Shown in pieces: positions 1 to 7,012 of a stretch of DNA of 18,438 bases (position 1 is the stretch's first letter; each line of letters starts with the position of its first letter). A program made the translations under genes and the position numbers. This DNA comes from an uncultured Bacillota bacterium (GTDB lineage: Bacteria; Bacillota; Clostridia; Peptostreptococcales; Anaerovoracaceae): NCBI GenBank assembly GCA_946631075.1, contig CAMOZS010000012.1:1-18438 (forward strand), in the 5' to 3' direction. The notes beneath the pieces were generated by a model. It did not search any database, was not told the origin of the DNA, and saw only the letters and a list, made by a program, of their open reading frames with translations.

Positions 1-1
1 G

Positions 2-505
2 ACGCCGGAGTTCAGCAGTGATGTGATGGAGTATTCCTTCGATATGCAGGATACCGCAACATCCTGCTCGGTGAAGCCGACCCTGTCGGAGGCGGGCAGC
101 GGCGGCACCATCAAAGTGTTCTGGACCAATCAGAATACCGGAGCGGCGCAGAATGCCACCCTGGCAAACAACGGATCCAGAAATCTGGCGGGATTCCGCA
201 AGGCGGGAATGGGGTCCGGCTGCGAGTTCACCATTGAAGTCACCAAGGGAGATGAGGTCCAGACCTACGTTTTCAGGAACCGAGTCATCAGCACCCTGAA
301 GAGCCTTTCTGCAAAGGCTGGAGACAAGGCTTTGAAGCTGGATGAGAACGTTGCAGCGACAACGAAAGACTACCATTGTGCCGTGCTGAGTACTGTGGAA
401 GCCGTCAACGTTACCGCGGCCGGTTATCAGGACGACTACAGCATCACCATCAACGGTGCAGCTGCAGAAGGCGGCAGCGCGGAAGTGGCCCTGTCCCAGG
501 ATTAG
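2..505 (+). CDS. N-terminal fragment of exported beta-propeller protein (cadherin-like domains), ended by in-frame TAG
   Basis: This is an open frame that is already coding at the left edge: the codons from position 2 read TPEFSSDVMEYSF, so the gene starts outside the window and the GTG/ATG at 23-28 is not a true start. It yields 167 visible residues of beta-strand-rich sequence that look like tandem cadherin-like (Ig-fold) domains. One domain spans roughly residues 1-90 and a second starts near residue 98 (ISTLKSLSAKAGDKALKLD). The second domain is cut by a TAG at 503-505. After the stop the same frame continues in register (NVIPIIVQGPE, then YTLTVNRL), which is exactly the last strand such a domain should have. 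The fragment and the 539-3607 frame are therefore two parts of one gene. Domain assignment is by eye. It is a nonsense mutation, a sequencing error or, less likely, readthrough. Confidence 0.75.
   Translation, partial: TPEFSSDVMEYSFDMQDTATSCSVKPTLSEAGSGGTIKVFWTNQNTGAAQNATLANNGSRNLAGFRKAGMGSGCEFTIEVTKGDEVQTYVFRNRVISTLKSLSAKAGDKALKLDENVAATTKDYHCAVLSTVEAVNVTAAGYQDDYSITINGAAAEGGSAEVALSQD
503..505 (+). other. In-frame premature TAG stop splitting the first propeller gene
   Basis: The context reads cag-gat-TAG-aat-gtc. Both sides are in the same frame and the protein domain continues across the stop. A single base change from CAG, AAG or GAG would create it. TAG also ends the intact MoxR gene at 5899-5901, so general reassignment of amber in this organism is not supported. 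Confidence 0.85.
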
Positions 506-538
506 AATGTCATTCCGATCATCGTACAGGGGCCGGAG

Positions 539-3500
539 ATGGAACCCAGCCAGTACACACTGACCGTGAACCGGCTGGCACCGGCCAAGCTGACATTCGA
601 TGTCACCCCGGAGGACGCGCAGGTCTACATGGTCGACCGTTTCAAAGACAGGGTCTGGCCGAACGATGAGGACCAGTTTGAGCTTCTGAGCGGACAGGAC
701 TACACTTATTTCGTCACGATGAACGGCTATGTCGCCCAGTCCGAGACCATCAGCCTTACGGAAGACCAGACAAAGGCTATCACGCTGGAAAAGGCAGCGG
801 CAAACGAAGGGATCGACACGACGATCCCGGCCCAGTGGAAGAATTTCCGCGGCAGCGACAGCAACATGGCCATCGTGGATCACCCGACGCCAAAATCTGC
901 AAAGGCAACGGAATTCCACTGGGCAAAGAAGCTGGGGACCGGCTGGTCCGCTACTCCGACACCGCAGCTGATCGTTGACGGCAAAATGATCGTCATCGCC
1001 GGCAACGCGATCTATTCGCTGGATCCGGCGACAGGGGAAGAGGTCGCAAGGGGAGCGCTGGCCGCAGCGCCAAACTTCAGTTACACCCCGATGACCTATG
1101 TGGATGGAATGATCCTCTGTCCTCTGTCCGGAGGCACAGTGCAGGCTGTCAACGCGAAGACCCTGGAATCTCTGTGGATCTATAAAGACGCCAGGGGCGG
1201 ACAGTCCCTTTCTCCGATCACCGTATCCAATGGATATGGTTACACCGGATTCTGGAACAGTGAGACAGCAGACGCCAATTACGCCTGCTTCTCCCTGACC
1301 GACGAAGATCCCCAGTCCCCGGCCGAGATCAAGAAACCCAGCTGGACCTACAGCAGCCCGGGCGGATTCTACTGGGCAGGCGGCATCGCAGCCGGAGATC
1401 ACATCCTGATCGGGACCGATGACGGGACCAACGATGCCGATGGTACGGCCAGCATACTGGCTCTGGACGCAGAGACCGGCGAGGTCGCGGACAGAGCTGC
1501 CATCAAAGGGGACCAGAGGTCGACCATCGCCTACGATAAGGCGACCGATCGCTACTACGCGACCACAAAGGCCGGAGAACTGTTCTCCTTCGCCTTCGAT
1601 CAGGAAGAAGGGGAGATCAAGGATCTCAAGTCCGTATCCTACGAAGGTATGAGTACCAGTACCCCGGTCGTTTACAAAGGGGTCGTCTACTGGGGCCACA
1701 GCGGCGGCAGCAATTTCAGCGGTAAATTCCAGATGATCGCATCAGATGCAGCAACACTGCAGCCCAAGTGGACGGCTGAACTGAAGGGATATCCCCAGTG
1801 CTCCATGCTCCTTTCCACAGCTTATGAGGAAGAAGAGGGGTACATCTACCTGTACAGCACATACAATAACAGCCCGGGCGGGATCACTCTGGTAAAGGCG
1901 AAGCCGGATGCCAGGGGGACCGAAGAGGGCGATGTCATTACAGAAGAACTATATGACGCGGAAGGATACGCTCAGTACTGCATCAGCAGCATCATCAGTG
2001 ATGCGAGCGGCAACCTGTACTACAAAAACGACTCGGGCAACATCATTTCCGTCGGTGCCGTAAAGGCATCGCTGGAGACACTCTCGACAGAGGACGGTAA
2101 TCCGGCCTGGGACAAGGAGTTCATCGGCTCAAAGGAAAACTATAAGCTGGTCGTAGACGCGGGAACACCGAAGGTCAGCTTCGCATTCGAACCGGCGGAA
2201 GGATGCAGCGTGGAGATCAACGGCCGTGAGGTAACGGACCGGACCTGCGATGTAGCTCTGAAGAATGGGGAAGGCCAGCTGGTCATCTCTGCAGTTTCCG
2301 GAGAGAACAAGAAGACCTACACGGTGGATATCCGCACCAGGGGCCAGGAGGCTTCTCTGGCAAATCTGATGGTCAATGAGAGCAACGCTTACGGAAGCCC
2401 CAAGGCCATGAGTCCAGCCTTTGCACCGGAAGGAAAAGACTACACCGTATACAAGGCAGGAAGCTCCAGATCCTTTGAAAACGTCTGGCCGGACGCAGCG
2501 GATCCAAATGCGGAAGTCAAGGTATTCGCCGTCTCCGGAATGAAGTCCAATGGAGTCGATCCGGAAACGAAGGAACTGAAGGTGACCGCTACCAACGGCA
2601 GCCATAAGCGTTACGCGGCATATTTTGATGGAAACACCATGAAGCTGCGGATCGAAGTGACTTCCGAATCCGGTGATATCACCAAGGAATACTTCCTGAC
2701 GATCACCAAGAACAGCAGCGCGGATACAGCAGATGCCCAGGCATACTGTGACAGCATGGACCCGTCCAACTATCTGGGCGATGAAAAGGCGGCGGTACAG
2801 GCGGCCAAGACCACTCTGCAGCAGGCCATCGAATCCGGTGACGCAGCCAGCATCACAGCAGCACTGACCGCAGCAACAGAAGTCGTCAACGCAAGCACGA
2901 CCATCCAGGAGACCATCGATCAGCTGAATCAGGAGATCGAGAAGGCGAAGACAGAGATCGCCGCGGCAGAGGCAGCAAACGCCAATGCGGAGAAGACGAT
3001 CGAAGAAGCCCAGCAGAGGATCGATGAGGCCCAGGCTGCGATCGGCGAGGCTCAGGCAAAGATCGACGAGGCTCAGACAAGGATCAGCGAGCTGGAGGAA
3101 GCTCTTGAGGCAGAGAAGACCGCAAGGGCTGAGGCAGAACAGACGATGAGCCAGCAGCTGGAACAGACGCAGAAAGATCTGCAGGAAGCCCTGAAGAAGG
3201 CAGAAGAAGCCATTGCAAGAGCAGAGGCGCTGGAGAAGAAGAACCAGGAGGCCGAGGAAGCGAAGGCAGCTTACAAGGAGAACGTCAAAGCCGCGAAAGC
3301 CCTGGAAGTCAAGGGACTGAAGGTCAAGGCGGCCAAGGGCAAGAAGGCGAAAGTCTCCTGGCAGGCAGCAGCGACCGGAAACGGTTATGTGATCCAGTAC
3401 AGCAACGCCAAGAACTTCAAGAAGGCAAAGACTATGACCGTGAAGAAACTGGCGACCAAGAAGGGAACGATCAAGAAGCTCAAAGCCAAGAAGACCTATT

Positions 3501-3607
3501 ACGTCAGGATCTGCGCCTACACAGAAGTGCAGAATCCGCTGACCGATCAGGCCGAAAAGGTGCTGGGCAAGTGGTCCAAGGCCAAGAAGGTCAAGATCAG
3601 GAAATAA
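539..3607 (+). CDS. Exported PQQ-like beta-propeller protein with cadherin-like domains, coiled coil and C-terminal Fn3-like module (C-terminal part of split gene)
   Basis: This is the main body of the first surface protein. The ATG at 539 is only the first Met after the premature stop and has no ribosome binding site; the open frame really resumes at 506. Residues counted from 539 are: about 12-88, a PEGA-like beta domain (LTFDVTPEDAQVYMVD); about 100-510, a PQQ-like beta-propeller with repeated strand-turn units such as IYSLDPATGEEV and a terminal QYCIS...YYKNDSGN motif; about 520-735, two cadherin-like domains (YTVDIRTR, FENVWPDAADP); about 735-788, a short helical region; about 789-922, a long charged coiled coil; and about 925-1022, a Lys-rich Fn3-like module ending GKWSKAKKVKIRK. 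There is no LPXTG or transmembrane tail. It is paralogous to the protein at 11253-15143 in the propeller and cadherin-like parts. The ligand is unknown; a surface binding or adhesion role is inferred. Confidence 0.85.
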   Translation: MEPSQYTLTVNRLAPAKLTFDVTPEDAQVYMVDRFKDRVWPNDEDQFELLSGQDYTYFVTMNGYVAQSETISLTEDQTKAITLEKAAANEGIDTTIPAQWKNFRGSDSNMAIVDHPTPKSAKATEFHWAKKLGTGWSATPTPQLIVDGKMIVIAGNAIYSLDPATGEEVARGALAAAPNFSYTPMTYVDGMILCPLSGGTVQAVNAKTLESLWIYKDARGGQSLSPITVSNGYGYTGFWNSETADANYACFSLTDEDPQSPAEIKKPSWTYSSPGGFYWAGGIAAGDHILIGTDDGTNDADGTASILALDAETGEVADRAAIKGDQRSTIAYDKATDRYYATTKAGELFSFAFDQEEGEIKDLKSVSYEGMSTSTPVVYKGVVYWGHSGGSNFSGKFQMIASDAATLQPKWTAELKGYPQCSMLLSTAYEEEEGYIYLYSTYNNSPGGITLVKAKPDARGTEEGDVITEELYDAEGYAQYCISSIISDASGNLYYKNDSGNIISVGAVKASLETLSTEDGNPAWDKEFIGSKENYKLVVDAGTPKVSFAFEPAEGCSVEINGREVTDRTCDVALKNGEGQLVISAVSGENKKTYTVDIRTRGQEASLANLMVNESNAYGSPKAMSPAFAPEGKDYTVYKAGSSRSFENVWPDAADPNAEVKVFAVSGMKSNGVDPETKELKVTATNGSHKRYAAYFDGNTMKLRIEVTSESGDITKEYFLTITKNSSADTADAQAYCDSMDPSNYLGDEKAAVQAAKTTLQQAIESGDAASITAALTAATEVVNASTTIQETIDQLNQEIEKAKTEIAAAEAANANAEKTIEEAQQRIDEAQAAIGEAQAKIDEAQTRISELEEALEAEKTARAEAEQTMSQQLEQTQKDLQEALKKAEEAIARAEALEKKNQEAEEAKAAYKENVKAAKALEVKGLKVKAAKGKKAKVSWQAAATGNGYVIQYSNAKNFKKAKTMTVKKLATKKGTIKKLKAKKTYYVRICAYTEVQNPLTDQAEKVLGKWSKAKKVKIRK
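2999..3103 (+). repeat. Five in-frame 21-nt heptad repeats in coiled coil
   Basis: Five consecutive seven-residue units read IEEAQQR, IDEAQAA, IGEAQAK, IDEAQTR and ISELEEA. Ile stands at the first position of each, and the middle copies share strong DNA similarity (ATCGAYGAGGCYCAG). The pattern is a heptad array extending a coiled-coil stalk. The DNA similarity suggests growth by tandem duplication, so copy number may vary between strains. Confidence 0.75.
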
Positions 3608-3617
3608 CAACCTTTCG

Positions 3618-3648
3618 CAGACAGGGGATATTAACAGTCCCCTGTCTG
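3618..3648 (+). terminator. Perfect 11-bp inverted repeat, possible terminator or REP-like hairpin
   Basis: The arms CAGACAGGGGA (3618-3628) and TCCCCTGTCTG (3638-3648) are perfectly complementary around a 9-nt loop (3629-3637). The hairpin starts 11 nt after the TAA of the propeller gene. The 3' side is TATTCC, so there is no good U-tract and efficient intrinsic termination is doubtful. It may act as a partial terminator, an mRNA-stabilising 3' hairpin, or a REP-like element: its left arm shares AGACAGGGGA with the palindrome at 17083-17109. Confidence 0.55.
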
Positions 3649-3671
3649 TATTCCAAAGAGAAGGAGACGGG

Positions 3672-4934
3672 ATGAAGATGAAGAAGATCACATCGAGGAT
3701 ACTGACTGTATTGGCGGCACTGATCCTGTCTATCGGGATGCTGCCGGCGTTCACAGGGCCGGCCCACGCATCGGATGACGGCGGCTCTGTTTATATCTCC
3801 CTGAGCAGCGACGGGAAGTTCGTCGTTTCTGATGGAGGTACGAGCGGGGTGCCCATCGGATATTTAGAGGTCCCCCTGGAGGACGTGGCGTCCGTGGACC
3901 TGGCTGACTGGAATCTTGAAAAATATGCTTACACACCCTACGGAAGTGAGGGGGCGCAGCCGGATGCAGAGAGCCCGACGCTGCTGAAGCTGTTTTTGTA
4001 TCTGCTGGAGAATTATTACGGATCCGCCGGCAGCGGGACAGCTCTTACGACCAGCGGTGACCCCCATGCCTTCTTTATGAGCACCTTCTGGGGTCATGAC
4101 TGCAACCTCCTGTATTACGTGAACGGGGCCTATCCCCTGTATGAGAAGGGATGGGGCGCGACTGCCGACGGGATCCTTCTGGAAGAGGGGGATTTCGTGG
4201 ACGTCGCCATGTTTTCGGACTGGGGTTTCTATAACGATGATAATTCCGGATTCAACTTTTTCGCCCAGGCAGACAGCAGCCCCGAGGAAGGAGATATCAC
4301 TCACTCCTATACCGCAAAGGCTGGAGAGCCGCTCACTGTACAGGTGATCCGCGGAATGGGAAACGTCGACAGCGGTGAAGATACAGCCTATACAGCAGCG
4401 GATGATCTTGACCTGCATTACGGAAGCGAGATCGATCCGGAGGCCGGCAGTGACCGCAGACTCAGCGGAGGCAAAGCTGAGATCACCTTTGACAAGCCGG
4501 GAAGATACTATGTCTGGGTCGATGGAGGGATCGGAGAACAGACCGGGAAGGCCTGCTCCAGCGCAGCAGTCGCGGTAGTGACCGTTACCGGAGAGGAGGA
4601 CCCGGAGGGAGGAGATCCCCAGGAGGAAACAGAGCCGGCAGTGAAGAAACCGGCCGCGGTGACCGGGATCAGGTATAAGGCAGGAAAGAAGAAAGTCACC
4701 GTATCCTGGAGATCCGTGAAGGGCAGCTCTTTCTATCAGCTGCGGTACTCTCTCAAAAAGAACATGTCCGGGGCCAAGACGGTCAAGGTCAGCGCCGGCA
4801 AGAAAAAGACCGTTGTCAGGAAGCTGAAAAAGGGCAAAAAATATTATCTCCAGATGCGGGCCGTCACAAAGGTCGGGAAGTTGGTATATACCGGCCCCTG
4901 GAGCAAGAAAAAAGCGGTAAGAATCAGCAGATGA
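3672..4934 (+). CDS. Secreted protein with signal peptide, uncharacterised N-terminal region and C-terminal Fn3-like module
   Basis: A 420-residue exported protein. The start ATG at 3672 has AAGGAG at 3661-3666, 5 nt upstream. Residues 1-34 form a signal peptide (basic MKMKK, hydrophobic core, AHA-S cleavage site). Residues about 38-200 match no family I can name with certainty. The stretch 137-185 (NLLYYVNGAYPLYEKGW, then GILLEEGDFVDVAMFSDW) has the strand, NG-x-x-P loop and strand layout seen in DUF4430 domains, so a divergent DUF4430-like fold is possible. Residues about 215-315 look like an Ig-like beta domain (FDKPGRYYVWVDGG). An acidic linker follows (EEDPEGGDPQEETEP), then a Lys-rich Fn3-like module at about 328-420 ending GPWSKKKAVRISR. 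It sits 64 nt after the propeller gene and 31 nt before the MoxR gene. Function is unknown; surface display through the basic C-terminal module is inferred. Confidence 0.8.
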   Translation: MKMKKITSRILTVLAALILSIGMLPAFTGPAHASDDGGSVYISLSSDGKFVVSDGGTSGVPIGYLEVPLEDVASVDLADWNLEKYAYTPYGSEGAQPDAESPTLLKLFLYLLENYYGSAGSGTALTTSGDPHAFFMSTFWGHDCNLLYYVNGAYPLYEKGWGATADGILLEEGDFVDVAMFSDWGFYNDDNSGFNFFAQADSSPEEGDITHSYTAKAGEPLTVQVIRGMGNVDSGEDTAYTAADDLDLHYGSEIDPEAGSDRRLSGGKAEITFDKPGRYYVWVDGGIGEQTGKACSSAAVAVVTVTGEEDPEGGDPQEETEPAVKKPAAVTGIRYKAGKKKVTVSWRSVKGSSFYQLRYSLKKNMSGAKTVKVSAGKKKTVVRKLKKGKKYYLQMRAVTKVGKLVYTGPWSKKKAVRISR

Positions 4935-4943
4935 TGATATAAT
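4935..4943 (+). promoter_or_regulatory. Candidate extended -10 promoter for the MoxR-DUF58-transglutaminase genes
   Basis: TGATATAAT is a perfect TGn-TATAAT extended -10 element, located directly after the stop codon of the preceding gene. The expected start of transcription would fall near 4950, just before the GGAGG at 4952-4956. No good -35 hexamer is present 17 nt upstream (CGGTAA). The leader would be very short, so this is a candidate only. Confidence 0.35.
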
Positions 4944-4965
4944 TAGCCAATGGAGGACATCGATT

Positions 4966-5901
4966 ATGAACAAGATCCTGACGGCGATCCATAGGGAGGC
5001 AGGCAAGGCCATCCTGGGCAAAGACGACATTATCCGAAAGGTCCTGACCGTGACTGTCGCGGGGGGCCATATTCTGCTGGAGGACATTCCCGGCGTAGGC
5101 AAGACGACCCTGGCCCTGGCCTTCAGCAAGGCCATGTCCCTGAAGTTCAACCGGGTCCAGTTCACCCCGGACGTAGTGCCCTCGGACATTACCGGTTTTA
5201 CCGTATACAGCAAAGAATCAGGGAAGATGGTCTACCGGCCCGGAGCGGCGGCCTGCAACATCCTGCTGGCCGATGAGATCAACCGGACCTCCAGCAAGAC
5301 CCAGTCATCCCTCCTGGAAGTGATGCAGGAGGGGAGCATCACCGTGGACGGCGTCACCCGCAAAGTCCCCGAGCCCTTTATCGTCATCGCCACCCAGAAC
5401 CCCATAGGGACTGCCGGTACCCAGATGCTGCCGGAAGCCCAGCTGGACCGGTTCATGATACAGCTTTCCATCGGATATCCGGACGCCGACGCGGAGATCC
5501 GGATCCTCAAAGACCGGCGGCAGACCGACCCGCTGGAGACCATCCAGCCGGTGGCCAACGCGGCCCACATCCTGGCCATGCGGAAGCTGGCCAGAGAAGT
5601 ATATATCGACGATAAGATCTACCGCTATGTGCGGGATCTCTGCGATAAGACGAGAAATCACCCCCTGATCCGCCTGGGCATCAGTCCCCGGGGAGCTCTG
5701 GCCCTGTGCGCCATGGCCCAGAGCTGGGCCTACATGCAGGACCGGGACTACGTCATTCCCCAGGACGTGATCGATGTCTTCCCGGACGTGGCGGTCCACC
5801 GGCTGATGCTCAGCTCCAAAGCCCACGTCCAGAATGAGACGGCCCAGACCCTGATCCGGCAGATCCTGGACCAGGTGTCCAAACCGGACGTGACCCGGTA
5901 G
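4966..5901 (+). CDS. MoxR-family AAA+ ATPase
   Basis: A 311-residue cytoplasmic AAA+ ATPase of the MoxR (AAA_3) family, full length for the family. The start ATG at 4966 has GGAGG at 4952-4956. Visible motifs are Walker A at residues 39-48 (EDIPGVGKTT), Walker B at 99-105 (ILLADEI) followed by NRTSSKTQSSLLEVMQE, sensor 1 at about 141-146 (IATQNP), and the arginine-bearing LPEAQLDRF at 155-163. The C-terminal lid holds the family's SPRGALAL segment. MoxR proteins are thought to act as ATP-driven chaperones that help mature or assemble partner complexes, and they are commonly encoded next to DUF58 and transglutaminase genes, as here. The DUF58 gene begins 10 nt downstream, so co-transcription is very likely. 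The physical substrate is not known; the flanking exported proteins are candidates by position only. Confidence 0.95.
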   Translation: MNKILTAIHREAGKAILGKDDIIRKVLTVTVAGGHILLEDIPGVGKTTLALAFSKAMSLKFNRVQFTPDVVPSDITGFTVYSKESGKMVYRPGAAACNILLADEINRTSSKTQSSLLEVMQEGSITVDGVTRKVPEPFIVIATQNPIGTAGTQMLPEAQLDRFMIQLSIGYPDADAEIRILKDRRQTDPLETIQPVANAAHILAMRKLAREVYIDDKIYRYVRDLCDKTRNHPLIRLGISPRGALALCAMAQSWAYMQDRDYVIPQDVIDVFPDVAVHRLMLSSKAHVQNETAQTLIRQILDQVSKPDVTR

Positions 5902-5911
5902 GAGAGGCCGG

Positions 5912-7012
5912 ATGAAGCGGGACAGAGAAGTGCGGAATCACCGGCTGGTGTACATACTGTGTTTTCTCCTGCTCCTTCTGACCGGACTGGTCAGCGGGGG
6001 CTGGGCTCCCTGGATGGCCATGCTCTTCATGGCGGTCTACGCCGCAGCGGCCTTCGGGATAAGCCGGGCGGCCGGCCGCAGTCTGGAGGTCTCCTCCGGA
6101 AGCGGCGCCATGGTATCCAAGGGAGAGACCATGGACCTGGAGGTTCGGCTTTCCAACCGGGGGAAGCTCCCGGTTTTTTGGTGTGTCTGCCGGATCGAAG
6201 CAAAAAACATGCTGACCGGAGAGGATCAGCAGCTGCCTGTCAGCTGCAGTCTGGCGCCGGGAGGCTCCCGCACCGAAAAACTGGCCCTGACCGACCGTTA
6301 CTGCGGCAAAGTCGAGATACGGCCGCGGGACCTTCGCGTCTGCGATCCCCTGCGGATCTTCGCCCAAAGGCTGGAGAGCGGAGCCTGCTGGACCGGTTAC
6401 TTCGCGCCGGAGTTTTCCGGGGCGGTCATCCCCGATGTATTTCTGGATTCCTACAATATGGAAAGCTATCAGTATTCCCAGCATGAGAAGGGAAGCGATC
6501 CGGGAGAGGTCTTCGGCGTGCGGGACTACCAGGAGGGGGACAGCCTCAAGCAGATCCACTGGAAGCTGTCGGCCAAGCTGGGCAATGTGACAGTGAAGAT
6601 CCCATCCTACCCGATCGAGAACAACATCCTGCTGATCCTGGACAACTTGCTGGATCCGGCGATCGAGACAGGACCGGAGGAGAGGAGCCGGCTGGTGGAG
6701 CGGTTCTATTCCCTGTCGAATGCCCTGCTGGAAAAGGACATCCCCCACAGCATCGGCTGGTATGATGTGACAGAGCAGATCTTTCAGATCAGAAGGATCA
6801 CGGGGGCGGACCAGCTGCAGGAAACGATCCCGGAGGTGCTGGGCTGCGGTTTTGAAAACAGCGAGAGCTCGACCATCCTCCGCTATCTGGAGTCGATGGA
6901 GGGAAGAGGATATACCAATCATTTTCTGGTGACATCCCAGCAGGGCCGGGATGCGGACCGACTGGAGACTTACGGTGCAGTTAACGTTTTCAGAGAAACA
7001 AAAGAGCAGTAA
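5912..7012 (+). CDS. DUF58 domain membrane protein
   Basis: A 366-residue protein. The start ATG at 5912 is preceded by GGAGAGG at 5901-5907, which overlaps the final base of the MoxR stop codon. Residues 12-29 and 32-50 are two hydrophobic membrane segments that place the rest in one compartment. A beta-rich region follows (about 55-165), and the DUF58 signature lies at about 200-222 (DYQEGDSLKQIHWKLSAK), with the NNILLILDN strand that resembles the start of a von Willebrand A-like fold. DUF58 proteins accompany MoxR ATPases in many bacteria; their biochemical role is not settled. The downstream transglutaminase gene overlaps its 3' end, which points to translational coupling and a common complex. 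The assignment is confident at family level, and function is inferred from neighbours. Confidence 0.92.
   Translation: MKRDREVRNHRLVYILCFLLLLLTGLVSGGWAPWMAMLFMAVYAAAAFGISRAAGRSLEVSSGSGAMVSKGETMDLEVRLSNRGKLPVFWCVCRIEAKNMLTGEDQQLPVSCSLAPGGSRTEKLALTDRYCGKVEIRPRDLRVCDPLRIFAQRLESGACWTGYFAPEFSGAVIPDVFLDSYNMESYQYSQHEKGSDPGEVFGVRDYQEGDSLKQIHWKLSAKLGNVTVKIPSYPIENNILLILDNLLDPAIETGPEERSRLVERFYSLSNALLEKDIPHSIGWYDVTEQIFQIRRITGADQLQETIPEVLGCGFENSESSTILRYLESMEGRGYTNHFLVTSQQGRDADRLETYGAVNVFRETKEQ

Noticed and set aside
503..505. Amber readthrough as pyrrolysine or general TAG recoding
   Set aside because: TAG terminates the MoxR gene normally, no pyl genes are in the window, and this protein type has no known need for pyrrolysine; a point mutation or error is simpler.
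2129..3754. 541-codon minus-strand open frame opposite the coiled coil and Fn3 region
   Set aside because: The Leu/Cys-rich product mirrors the repetitive Lys/Glu/Ala codons of the real gene; no ribosome binding site or family resemblance was found.
3864..5213. 449-codon minus-strand frame across two + strand genes
   Set aside because: It crosses an intergenic gap and two well-supported genes, with no coherent protein features.
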